A model generated the notes under the pieces. The model saw nothing but the letters and a program-made list of their open reading frames with translations, was not told the DNA's origin and did not search any database. 13,010 nt of DNA, taken from NCBI GenBank assembly GCA_020829485.1, contig JAIVFU010000152.1:1-13010 (forward strand), written 5' to 3'. This document shows, in pieces, positions 1 through 6,909 of this stretch (position 1 is the first letter of the stretch; every line of letters begins with the position of its first letter). Source of the stretch: Nostoc sp. CHAB 5834 (GTDB taxonomy: Bacteria > Cyanobacteriota > Cyanobacteriia > Cyanobacteriales > Nostocaceae). The position numbers and the translations under genes were made by a program.

Positions 1-102
1 AAAGCCAAATGTTAAGTTGATTATCGCTCCTTTTCCCGATCTTCAACGAGGGTCTGACCAGTTTTTTTTCCACAATTCTCTGAAAGCCTCTTGACAAAGG
101 AT

Positions 103-258
103 TTACAGCCTTAACTTGTCACCAATGCCCCCCCCTGCAACGAATTCGTAAGTGACATCAAGAGTATCGTCACCAGCGTCACCATTAAGCAGGTTATTGC
201 CAGATGAACCCGCAACACTCAAGCGATCATTACCGTTGGTTCCAATGATATTTGCCAT
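103..258 (-). CDS. Short RTX-type calcium-binding repeat protein, probably truncated
   Basis: A 51-residue reading frame starts at ATG 258-256, preceded by a weak AGGT-like ribosome site, and ends at TAA 105-103. The product begins MANIIGTNGNDRL and contains NGDAGDDTLDV, which matches the Gly-Asn-Asp and Gly-Asp-Asp nonapeptide pattern of RTX (hemolysin-type calcium-binding) repeats. In secreted cyanobacterial RTX proteins such repeats bind calcium and usually run for hundreds of residues; here the frame stops after about two units. A run of eight C on the plus strand (128-135) lies just before the loss of repeat character. Adding or removing one base there does not reopen a long frame, since all three frames stop soon after. 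I therefore infer a truncated gene or remnant, although a genuine mini-protein cannot be excluded. No other gene on this strand is linked to it. Confidence 0.5.
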   Translation of the reverse strand: MANIIGTNGNDRLSVAGSSGNNLLNGDAGDDTLDVTYEFVAGGGIGDKLRL

Positions 259-529
259 AGATTTTACCTAACTCAATCAATTTTTTTACTACTTTTGCAG
301 TCAATTCAATTCTCAAGTTGCTGTTAGTGCTGTTTGAAATCAAGCTTGAATGCTTGAGAGGATGTTTAACACTCCAGAAGTTTACTTTCCCTCTATTTTT
401 ATCTCTGGTTTAATCAGGCGAGTTTTATGCAAAAGTGAATTATTTTTACAAGACTTTACATTTTGACTTTTTTTAATTAAAAATTAAAAGTTAAAAATTA
501 GTGAAGAAGAATAATTTTTAATTAATTTT

Positions 530-658
530 GGGTACAAGCCCCCACTAAATCTGCATATTTAGTGGTCTACAAGACGCGACGCTCGAATACTCGCTAACGC
601 TGCGCTATCGCGGACTCGCTTTCCGCGTCGCTATCAGTAGTGGGTTCAAGCCCCCACT
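530..658. repeat. Direct repeat GGGTnCAAGCCCCCACT with adjoining hairpins
   Basis: A 17-base word occurs at 530-546 and again at 642-658 with one difference (gggtacaag versus gggttcaag). The first copy runs into a perfect 9-bp hairpin, CCACTAAAT (542-550) pairing with ATTTAGTGG (557-565) around a 6-base loop. The second can fold as AGTGGG/CCCCCACT. Between them lies the GC-rich cgct-rich block. The unit looks like a composite intergenic repeat of the kind scattered through Nostoc genomes. Its function is unknown. Confidence 0.6.
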
Positions 659-710
659 GATTGCAATTTTTAATTTTACATTTTTAATTTTTAATTGGAG
701 CGAAGCGACT

Positions 711-753
711 TGACTTGCTCAATTTCTTACTGAGAAATCCGGGTAGCAAGTCA
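711..753. repeat. Two-tier inverted repeat 3' of the ATP-grasp gene
   Basis: TGACTTGCT (711-719) pairs perfectly with AGCAAGTCA (745-753), and inside it ATTTCT (722-727) pairs with AGAAAT (733-738). It lies about 70 bases beyond the stop codon of the minus-strand ATP-grasp gene, so it could end that transcript or protect its 3' end. No run of T follows on the minus strand, so a classical intrinsic terminator is not demonstrated. Confidence 0.45.
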
Positions 754-822
754 GGTTAACAGCAAAAGAATACATCTTGAAACGCGATCGCCCTACCCTG
801 CTCCCCCCTTCAGGTCTATTCT

Positions 823-2424
823 TTAACTATATTCATCCCAAGCCACGGGAAAAGAATAATTTGAAAACTCCGATAAATCACGATTTTCGCTGCGGGTTTC
901 TTCATCCAGAACTTTGACAACTTTGTTATAAATATCTTGTGCTTGTTGTGGAGAATCACCAATGCTGGTTAATCCCAACTTGCCAAACTGCGAAAGGCAA
1001 CCCATCAGATGAAACACTGTACCCGTTTCTGTACCACTGTCAAAGTGCAGTCTGTGATGAGCAATGATATCCATCAAATCATTAGGTAATAATCCTTGAT
1101 AGCGCTCTTTTTGGAGATTATCAGTGGCAATGTAATATTTTGGACGACCTTGCTGACTATAAAATAAACCCGTGGAAAGGTCATAGCGACCATTTGTTAA
1201 TAATTTCAAGGTCATGAATGGATGAGTTGTACCGCCTTTACGCAGGTTAATTTCGATCGCCTGAATATCCCACTCTCCATTACCGTTGTCAACGGCGATA
1301 AAATCTACACCAAATCGCTCTAAAGTCCCTTTTTCTGCTAACTTTCTGCCGACTTGTAACCCCAATTGCTGTAATTGCAATCGATATCTTTCATCAGCCG
1401 GAAAGCTACAACCAAGATAAATCTGACCGTCTGGGCCTCCGAGAATTTGGTCGTGGGTTGAAAGGATTTCCACTTCACCAGTGGGTGTGATCCGTCCTTG
1501 GACACTGGGCGATCGCTTAATTTCCCCTTCCACAAATGCTTCGGTAATTGCCCCCAACTCAGGGATTCTTCCCGAAAAATTATCCCAAGTCTCAAGTTTT
1601 GCTTGAAAGCGCATTGTTGAAAAGCGATCGCTAATTGCTGCTACTCTTTCGACATGAGTCCCTTTACCCGGTGCTAGATTCTCAATTGGTCTAAGATCCA
1701 GCAATGCATTTCCCTCTCCTGAAATGCCTTCGTTGAGTTTTACTACTACCCGTTTTAATGTCGGTTGTCGTTCCCACAAATCACTCGTAGCTTCTGCTAA
1801 ATCTGTGTGGTTCCAAATTTTATCGCTGCCATCTGGATGCGGTACTCCACTTTCTGCGAAGATTTTCCGACTGCCACTTTTTGTCCCCCAAATCTGTAAA
1901 TCTGGTGCAGCAGCATAAAGTGGTACACCCAATTTTACAGACAATTCGCCTTCCCAGTGCGAAGAGTTGTAGCAAATCATAAATGATTTATCTAGCCTCA
2001 AAGCTTGATGAATCCGCTTTAGCAGCCGGGGGCGTTCTAAAATCTTTTGACTCAGGGGTTTAAGGGAGGAATCGTAAGTAGAAAGTAGTAGCAAACGGTT
2101 GCGAGCATGAGAAAAGGGAATTCCTGGCAACAGTTGCAGATAATAATCAATGATACTAGGATGTAACGGTACTGATGTTACATAAACCAGCCGAGTCCGG
2201 GGATTTTGCAACCGAATTAAGGTAAATAGTAATCTTTCTTCATAATGTTCGCAGCCTTCGATCTTTCGGAGTTCGCGCTGGTCGAGACTCAGGGAGGGAA
2301 TAATTAAAATATCCGCTTCATTATTGTCAAATGACTCGCTCGTTTTCCAGCGATCGCTCAGGGTTAATTGTAAGTGGTGAAACTTTTCAACCTGCTCTGA
2401 CTCAGAAATATTTAGTATTGCCAT
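823..2424 (-). CDS. ATP-grasp ligase, PGM1-related peptide ligase type
   Basis: The 533-residue protein most resembles cyanobacterial proteins annotated as peptide ligase PGM1-related. Family members are ATP-grasp enzymes, which activate a carboxylate as acyl phosphate and join it to an amine; PGM1 itself makes peptide bonds in pheganomycin. Residues about 35-190 look like the pre-ATP-grasp domain. The ATP-grasp fold follows: VVVKLNEG with Lys229, the glycine-rich loop ISGEGN (234-239), EAFVEGE (295-301), GVDF with Asp374, and the metal-binding EINLR (391-395) followed by KGGTTHP. Residues about 400-525 form the C-terminal family domain. There is no signal peptide or membrane segment, so it should be cytosolic. 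The start at 2424 is supported by an AGAGGGTAGGGG ribosome site directly upstream. No precursor peptide, carrier protein or second biosynthetic gene lies beside it, so the substrate is unknown. Confidence 0.75.
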   Translation of the reverse strand: MAILNISESEQVEKFHHLQLTLSDRWKTSESFDNNEADILIIPSLSLDQRELRKIEGCEHYEERLLFTLIRLQNPRTRLVYVTSVPLHPSIIDYYLQLLPGIPFSHARNRLLLLSTYDSSLKPLSQKILERPRLLKRIHQALRLDKSFMICYNSSHWEGELSVKLGVPLYAAAPDLQIWGTKSGSRKIFAESGVPHPDGSDKIWNHTDLAEATSDLWERQPTLKRVVVKLNEGISGEGNALLDLRPIENLAPGKGTHVERVAAISDRFSTMRFQAKLETWDNFSGRIPELGAITEAFVEGEIKRSPSVQGRITPTGEVEILSTHDQILGGPDGQIYLGCSFPADERYRLQLQQLGLQVGRKLAEKGTLERFGVDFIAVDNGNGEWDIQAIEINLRKGGTTHPFMTLKLLTNGRYDLSTGLFYSQQGRPKYYIATDNLQKERYQGLLPNDLMDIIAHHRLHFDSGTETGTVFHLMGCLSQFGKLGLTSIGDSPQQAQDIYNKVVKVLDEETRSENRDLSEFSNYSFPVAWDEYS

Positions 2425-2506
2425 AACCCCTACCCTCTAATAATCTCAATGTAGCGCACCATGCAGGCTTTTGGGCTATTATGCAAGCTAGTTGTCAGAT
2501 ACTTTT

Positions 2507-2647
2507 TAAGTAAGTCGGTGAGAATAAATCAAACTAGATTAAGTAATGTAAAAAATATTGAGATTAGTTCGTAGTGAGGGCTTCAGCCCTCATAAGAGGA
2601 CTAAAGTCCTCACTACAAACCTTGAATTATTCACACCGCTCTACTTA
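2507..2647. repeat. MITE-like element with 24-bp imperfect terminal inverted repeats
   Basis: The ends at 2507-2530 and 2624-2647 are inverted repeats matching at 19 of 24 positions, starting TAAGTA and containing CGGTG. Inside, 2571-2616 is a compound palindrome: GTAGTGAGG pairs with CCTCACTAC, and between them lie two small hairpins (AGGGCT/AGCCCT and AGGACT/AGTCCT), giving a three-way-junction-like fold. There is no coding sequence. This shape suggests a non-autonomous mobile repeat; no clear target duplication was seen. Confidence 0.6.
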
Positions 2648-3123
2648 GTCTGCGACAAGGCAACTATGCAGATATCAGCCTAAATAAATATTAACATTAA
2701 CAAAAGTTGATGGTATTGAAGTAAGTATTTTTGCAACCAGGAAGTGAGAAAGTAAAAATCTTGATTTTCATGTAGCCCAAATGGCTCAACTATCGAGGTA
2801 CAGCAAATGATTATAAACTAATCTGGTAACTCTAATTTATTTAATTTATTTTACGTCTTAAGGTTGAGAAAATTTCAGCTTATTTTACCTCTATAGAGCG
2901 ATAAAGTACAGCAACATAATAGTTAACTTAAAAGCAGATGAAAAGGAGAAATGCTTCATCGCATGAAAATTGTATCCTTGTTTTTGGTGGTTAGGTGAAT
3001 AGCGTGTATCAGGTGTGAGGATAAATAATGTAAGCTGCGTACAATTGCCAGCAATAAGTCCGTCTGGTAAGTATCTGGGGTATAAACGCCTAAAGTTGCA
3101 AATGGCTAGTGGGAGCCAAAGCA

Positions 3124-3167
3124 AAAAGTAAACCTTGGGTTGAAGTTTCGATCCAAGGTTTACTTTT
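3124..3167 (+). terminator. Strong 15-bp hairpin upstream of the SDR gene
   Basis: AAAAGTAAACCTTGG (3124-3138) pairs perfectly with CCAAGGTTTACTTTT (3153-3167) around a 14-base loop, ending in TTTT. It lies 78 bases before the dehydrogenase start codon. It has the look of an intrinsic terminator (bidirectional, because of the A run at the other side). It could also be a leader or attenuator element for the downstream gene. No upstream plus-strand gene needs terminating. Confidence 0.5.
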
Positions 3168-3245
3168 GAAATGGTGACTAGAGACTGGAAATGGCTTTTC
3201 CCAACATTCAGTTACATTCAATATTAAATTACCGAGACAAAATCT

Positions 3246-4127
3246 ATGGCTAAATCAAAAGAGCAAAAAGAGAAAAAAGAGCAAAAACTACAACCGCCAC
3301 AGCAGCAAGAAGCACCAGGTGTTGAATCAGAAATGACGCCAAAACCCAAATCAGATGATGCCCAATATCGGGGTAGTGGCAAGTTACAAGATAAAGTAGC
3401 ATTGATTACGGGTGCAGATAGTGGTATTGGTCGTGCTGTAGCGATCGCATTTGCTAAAGAAGGTGCAGATGTGGCCATTCTTTATCTCAATGAACACGAT
3501 GATGCCAAAGAAACAAAACAATTGGTAGAAAAACAAGGCCGTCGTGCAGTAACCATTGCAGGTGATATTGGCAATGAAACTTTTTGTCAGCAAGCTATCC
3601 AACAAACAGTTGGTGAGTTTGGCAAACTCGATATTCTCATCAACAACGCCGCCGAACAACATCCAAAAGAAAGTATCGAAGAAATCACCGAAGAACAACT
3701 AGAGCGAACTTTCCGCACTAATATATTCTCGATGTTTTTCATGACTAAAGCTGCACTCAAGCATTTGCAAGCAGGCAGTTCTATCGTCAATACCACATCG
3801 GTAACAGCTTATAAAGGTAGCCCACAGTTACTAGATTATTCCTCTACAAAAGGTGCGATCGTTGCTTTTACTCGTTCCTTATCAAAAAATTTAGTATCCA
3901 AAGGAATTCGCGTTAATGCTGTCGCGCCAGGGCCAATTTGGACACCTTTAATTCCCTCAACTTTTCCCGAAGAGAAAGTTGAAAATTTTGGTAAACAAGT
4001 ACCAATGCAACGAGCCGGACAACCAGAAGAAGTTGCTCCTAGCTATGTATATTTAGCCTCTGATGATGCTTCTTATGTCTCTGGACAAGTGTTACATGTC
4101 AATGGTGGAGATGTTATCAATGGTTAA
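3246..4127 (+). CDS. Short-chain dehydrogenase/reductase, GSP39/YhdF-type
   Basis: This 293-residue classical SDR is probably an NAD(P)-dependent oxidoreductase acting on a sugar or polyol alcohol in the cytosol. The Rossmann cofactor motif TGADSGIG is at 55-62, Asp107 is in GDI, and the NNAA variant of NNAG is at 133-136. Asn159, Ser185, Tyr198 and Lys202 make the catalytic set, with YSSTK intact, and APGPIWTP follows at 227-234. The leader with PGVESEM...PKP, together with the PGPIWTPLIPS and PMQR segments, matches the Bacillus general stress protein 39 / YhdF subgroup, often annotated glucose 1-dehydrogenase-like. That subgroup is about 285-290 residues, so the gene is full length. The first 20 residues are unusually rich in Lys, Glu and Gln and look disordered. 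The ATG at 3246 has only a weak ribosome site. The true substrate cannot be read from sequence. Confidence 0.85.
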   Translation: MAKSKEQKEKKEQKLQPPQQQEAPGVESEMTPKPKSDDAQYRGSGKLQDKVALITGADSGIGRAVAIAFAKEGADVAILYLNEHDDAKETKQLVEKQGRRAVTIAGDIGNETFCQQAIQQTVGEFGKLDILINNAAEQHPKESIEEITEEQLERTFRTNIFSMFFMTKAALKHLQAGSSIVNTTSVTAYKGSPQLLDYSSTKGAIVAFTRSLSKNLVSKGIRVNAVAPGPIWTPLIPSTFPEEKVENFGKQVPMQRAGQPEEVAPSYVYLASDDASYVSGQVLHVNGGDVING

Positions 4128-4138
4128 GTGAAAAATTT

Positions 4139-4166
4139 AGTCATTAGTCATTAGTCATTAGTCATT
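4139..4166. repeat. Heptanucleotide tandem repeat (AGTCATT)4
   Basis: Four exact copies of AGTCATT stand 11 bases after the dehydrogenase stop codon. Short tandemly repeated heptamers of this kind are typical of heterocystous cyanobacteria. Confidence 0.85.
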
Positions 4167-4219
4167 GATACAGAGTTTTTGGTACTTGCCTCGCCCCTTG
4201 TGGGCATAGTATCTCTTAG

Positions 4220-4247
4220 ACAAATGACAAATGACAAATGATAAATG
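4220..4247. repeat. Heptanucleotide tandem repeat (ACAAATG)4
   Basis: Three exact copies of ACAAATG are followed by one variant (ATAAATG). This array lies about 100 bases upstream of the small gene at 4345 and may fall in its promoter region. Confidence 0.85.
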
Positions 4248-4344
4248 AATCTACCCTGATGGTCTTCCATTGGAGGGATGAGTAAATGTGGTAATATTGA
4301 TAGTCTATCTAGCAGCAAACATTTAAGAAATAATAAGTACCTCT

Positions 4345-4602
4345 ATGGCATCTCCTACACCACTGCATGGCACGGAACTAGTAGATTGTGCTAGAGCAAA
4401 TGCCAAGCAAGGAATTGAAACTGCTGCTTATCAATGTGGCTATGGTCAAGACCTCAACAAATTTGCACAAGAACTAAGACAAGCTTGTGAAGAAATGAAT
4501 TTACAAGTAAAAGAACTTAGTGGATTGATTACTGAGCAGGATTTGCTCCTGCAATTAGGTACTGGCGAAATAGTTGCTCCAGATACGGAATCAGAATTGT
4601 AA
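4345..4602 (+). CDS. Small conserved-looking protein of unknown function
   Basis: I do not recognise this 85-residue protein. It starts at ATG 4345 with a weak ribosome site and ends with TAA at 4600-4602. It is acidic and looks mostly helical: residues 10-30 and 36-62 are rich in Ala, Glu, Gln and Leu, and the tail (about 73-85) is charged and probably flexible. Cysteines are at 15, 31 and 48, with no obvious metal motif. There is no signal peptide or membrane segment. Codon use and composition look like a genuine cyanobacterial gene. It stands alone between heptamer repeat arrays, ending 62 bases from the convergent mgtE stop. No function is proposed. Confidence 0.65.
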   Translation: MASPTPLHGTELVDCARANAKQGIETAAYQCGYGQDLNKFAQELRQACEEMNLQVKELSGLITEQDLLLQLGTGEIVAPDTESEL

Positions 4603-4630
4603 AACTTAGTCATTTATACTTTATTCTTCA

Positions 4631-4658
4631 CTAATGACTAATGACCAATGACTAATGA
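4631..4658. repeat. Heptanucleotide tandem repeat (CTAATGA)4, inverted relative to 4139
   Basis: Four copies of CTAATGA (the third is CCAATGA) sit between the convergent stops of the small gene and mgtE. The phase-shifted unit AATGACT is the reverse complement of AGTCATT at 4139-4166, so the two arrays are inverted copies of one repeat family. Confidence 0.85.
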
Positions 4659-4664
4659 CTCTTT

Positions 4665-6065
4665 TCATAACTTTAAAATTACCCGTGCCAAATTGAAGTA
4701 AATCAAAACGCCCACGACATCAACTGCTGTGGTAATAAATGGTGCTGACATTAATGCCGGATCTAAACGGAGGTAGCGGAATAGAAATGGCAATGCTGAA
4801 CCGGAGATAGAAGCTAAAAGAGAAATAGCTACCAGACTACTGCCAACAGCGATCGCTACTTCTAATTGTCCTTGCAGAAAATAAGCCCAGACAGTAGCGA
4901 TCGTACCTAACATTCCTCCTAATAATGCGCCTGCGATCGCCTCCCGGCCAATTACTTGCAATGCCCCAAGCGATCGGATTTCATCGGTATTCATCCCGCG
5001 AATCACCACTGTAGAAGACTGGGCACCCACGTTACCACCAGTACCAGTCAGCAAAGGGATAAACGCTGTCAATGCCACCACTTTTGCTAAAAGGTCTTCT
5101 TGCGACTTAATAATCGTTCCCGTAATGGTATTGGTTACAAGTAAAACCAACAACCACACAACCCGCTTCCGAGCAATTTCCAGTAAATTCATCTGAAAAT
5201 AGTTGTCGCCTCCCGACTGCACACCACCACCCAAGGCATAGATATCTTCGGTGGTTTCCTGTTGCAAAATATCAATCACATCATCGACGGTGACAATACC
5301 TACTAAACGCTGTTCCCGATCTACCACAGGCACAGCCAGAAAGTCATATCTTTGGATTAATCTCGCTACTTCTTCCTGATCTGTATCAGTGTGGACAAAT
5401 ATCACATCACGCGTCATAATTTCGCCAATAATTTGCTCAGGCTGAGAAGTCACCAACTCTCGTAACGATACAATCCCCCTTAAGCGCCTTGCCGTATCCA
5501 TGACATAAAGATAATAAATCATCTCACTGGCATTAGCTAAGTTGCGAATTCGCTCTAGAGCTTGAGATACTGTAAAGTTTTCTTTCAGTGAGATTAACTC
5601 TAGCGTCATGATTCGCCCAGCAGTATCAGCTTCATAACCCAATAGTTGGGCTGTAGCTTGGCGTTCTGCTGGACTTAGTTGTTCTAGCAGACGATTGACA
5701 ACTTTTGCAGGTAATTCATCAAATAACCTAGCTCGGTCATCCGGCGACATTTGATCGACAATATCACGGACTTCCTGACTTTTAAGTTCCTCGATTAACC
5801 GCTCTTGAACACTGTAATCGAGATATTCATAAACCTCGATAGCCTCATCCTTAGAAAGCAAGCGAAAAGCCAAAGCGTGCATCGCTTCTGGCAAACCCTC
5901 AATCGCCTCGGCAATATCCGCAGGCTGCACAGGTACGAGAATAGCTTTTGCTCCCTGTAAGTCTCCTGTTTCTAGGAGCATTTGCAGCTGAGTCCGCACT
6001 AAATCCCGCAATTCCCTGCGTGAGACATTCTGGATGGTAGAGTTTAAATTGTTTGTCTCAGTCAA
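4665..6065 (-). CDS. mgtE: Magnesium channel/transporter MgtE
   Basis: The 466-residue protein has the full MgtE layout, a homodimeric inner-membrane Mg2+ channel gated by cytosolic magnesium. Residues about 20-140 are the helical N domain with its repeated LPxxxxxRLL-like units. Two CBS domains follow (about 150-205 and 213-270), then the linker helix and a five-helix membrane region (about 300-462). The family signature GTGGNVGAQSST is at 341-352, and the TTAVDV segment carries Asp449, at the position of the pore aspartate in Thermus MgtE. Length is normal for the family (about 450-470). The start is TTG at 6065-6063. I accept it because the frame begins MTETNNLN and GAGG lies 10 bases upstream; the nearby GTG is out of frame and stops at once. 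It is convergent with the small gene and stands alone. I see no magnesium riboswitch upstream. Confidence 0.93.
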   Translation of the reverse strand: MTETNNLNSTIQNVSRRELRDLVRTQLQMLLETGDLQGAKAILVPVQPADIAEAIEGLPEAMHALAFRLLSKDEAIEVYEYLDYSVQERLIEELKSQEVRDIVDQMSPDDRARLFDELPAKVVNRLLEQLSPAERQATAQLLGYEADTAGRIMTLELISLKENFTVSQALERIRNLANASEMIYYLYVMDTARRLRGIVSLRELVTSQPEQIIGEIMTRDVIFVHTDTDQEEVARLIQRYDFLAVPVVDREQRLVGIVTVDDVIDILQQETTEDIYALGGGVQSGGDNYFQMNLLEIARKRVVWLLVLLVTNTITGTIIKSQEDLLAKVVALTAFIPLLTGTGGNVGAQSSTVVIRGMNTDEIRSLGALQVIGREAIAGALLGGMLGTIATVWAYFLQGQLEVAIAVGSSLVAISLLASISGSALPFLFRYLRLDPALMSAPFITTAVDVVGVLIYFNLARVILKL

Positions 6066-6079
6066 AGTCCACTTTCCTC
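6063..6079 (-). promoter_or_regulatory. Ribosome site and TTG start of mgtE
   Basis: On the minus strand GAGG (6079-6076) precedes TTG (6065-6063) by 10 bases. No in-frame ATG or GTG lies closer to it. This decides the start of mgtE. Confidence 0.6.
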
Positions 6080-6426
6080 AGCCAGTTTGAACAAGGTTGC
6101 TGCCCTTAGTCTAGGGGAAAGTGGGAATGTGCAGCATTAAACTTGTGATTTTATAAATTGAAAACTTTTGTAAATAAATAATCAGGGTTTCGGACGCTGA
6201 TAATTCCTTGTGTTCAGCGCACCCCGTAGGGGATCTCGCTACGCAAAGCCTCTCTAAGAGTTGCTGTGGCAAAGCGATTCGCTCGACAGTCCACCGACAA
6301 CAGGTTTACTCGAAAAGTACAATAATCTCTTAATTCCAGCAGATTGTGTTCTCTAGCTTAAATACATGACTGGTGAGACTTTTGCAAAACTTTTCGCTTC
6401 ACGGACTTGCTTGTTAGTACTAGACT

Positions 6427-6685
6427 AGGACTTACGCACTGAAGCCTGAAAGCTAGATCCCCCCTAGCCCCCCTTTTTAAGGCAGGGTGGTTTCATACAA
6501 CGAGAGAAAAAAGCTAAAACTGGGTTTCAAAGCCTCTCCCCCGGTGGGGGAGAGGTTTGGAGAGAGGGAAAAAGCCATGCCACAAAACGAGAAATCAAGA
6601 CTTATGTATTTTTCTTTTTCCGTATGAAACCACCCTGCTAGCCCCCCTTTTTAAGGGGGTTGGGGGATCTGAGTGCGTAAGTCCT
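6427..6685. repeat. Nested inverted-repeat element, 14-bp perfect ends
   Basis: AGGACTTACGCACT (6427-6440) is perfectly inverted at 6672-6685. Inside are further inverted pairs: AGATCCCCC (6455-6463) with GGGGGATCT (6662-6670), and CAGGGTGGTTTCATAC (6483-6498) with GTATGAAACCACCCTG (6622-6637). The core has a 10-bp hairpin CCTCTCCCCC/GGGGGAGAGG (6533-6555) with a 3-base loop. The word CTAGCCCCCCTTTTTAAG also appears as a direct repeat (6464 and 6638). No coding sequence is present. It looks like nested non-autonomous elements. Confidence 0.7.
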
Positions 6686-6780
6686 GTAGACATCTCCAGA
6701 AATTAATTATGCGTTACCTGAAACCCTTGTTTTGACGTTGCAATGCAACGTCAAAACAATTCATTTTCGGAGATGTCTAC
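6686..6780. repeat. 95-bp MITE-like element with perfect 12-bp ends and 15-bp inner hairpin
   Basis: GTAGACATCTCC (6686-6697) is perfectly inverted at 6769-6780. Inside, TTGTTTTGACGTTGC (6727-6741) pairs perfectly with 6745-6759 around a 3-base loop. It begins on the base following the previous element. No coding sequence is present. Confidence 0.7.
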
Positions 6781-6782
6781 TA

Positions 6783-6909
6783 TACAGCAGTTTTCTTTTG
6801 CATGAAGTACAAAGCTATGGGTTTTGAGGCAGGAGGCAGAAGTTAGAAACTATTTATGTCTGATTTTAATTCCTGCATTTTATATCTTAGTTACTTCCAA
6901 ACTGCTGTA
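6783..6909. repeat. 127-bp MITE-like element with 11-bp perfect ends
   Basis: TACAGCAGTTT (6783-6793) is perfectly inverted at 6899-6909. If the outer TA is counted as target sequence, the termini are CAGCAGTTT flanked by TA on both sides, as expected for an element mobilised by an IS630/Tc1-like transposase (inference). The inside is AT-rich with no gene. Confidence 0.6.

Larger units (their letters stand above)
259..822. other. Intergenic region with repeats, no gene seen
   Basis: This 560-base gap separates the RTX fragment from the 3' end of the ATP-grasp gene. It is AT-rich near 450-530 and 660-705, with TTTTTAATT-like runs. It also holds a GC-rich block of alternating cgct/gcga words near 573-635, a form common in Nostoc intergenic DNA. 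No credible reading frame or RNA gene was recognised. Individual repeats are listed separately. Confidence 0.6.
2425..3245. other. Intergenic region between divergent genes
   Basis: About 820 bases separate the divergently transcribed ATP-grasp and short-chain dehydrogenase genes, so both promoters should be here. It contains a MITE-like element (2507-2647) and a strong hairpin (3124-3167). The stretch 2650-3120 is AT-rich and shows no credible gene; a 77-codon minus-strand frame within it has no recognisable protein character. Confidence 0.55.

Noticed and set aside
128..135. Phase-variation tract that switches a long RTX gene on
   Set aside because: Reading on with one base added or removed meets a stop within a few codons in each frame, so slippage would not yield a longer product in this window.
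2891..3124. 77-codon minus-strand reading frame in the ATP-grasp/SDR gap
   Set aside because: Its composition does not look like a protein, no ribosome site or family motif is seen, and its start coincides with the arm of the 3124-3167 hairpin. Probably chance.
4139..4658. Possible CRISPR-like array
   Set aside because: Units are 7 bases with no spacers, so these are simple tandem heptamers.
6066..6130. Magnesium riboswitch upstream of mgtE
   Set aside because: I could not find the paired helices or conserved core of an M-box; only a plausible ribosome site was seen.
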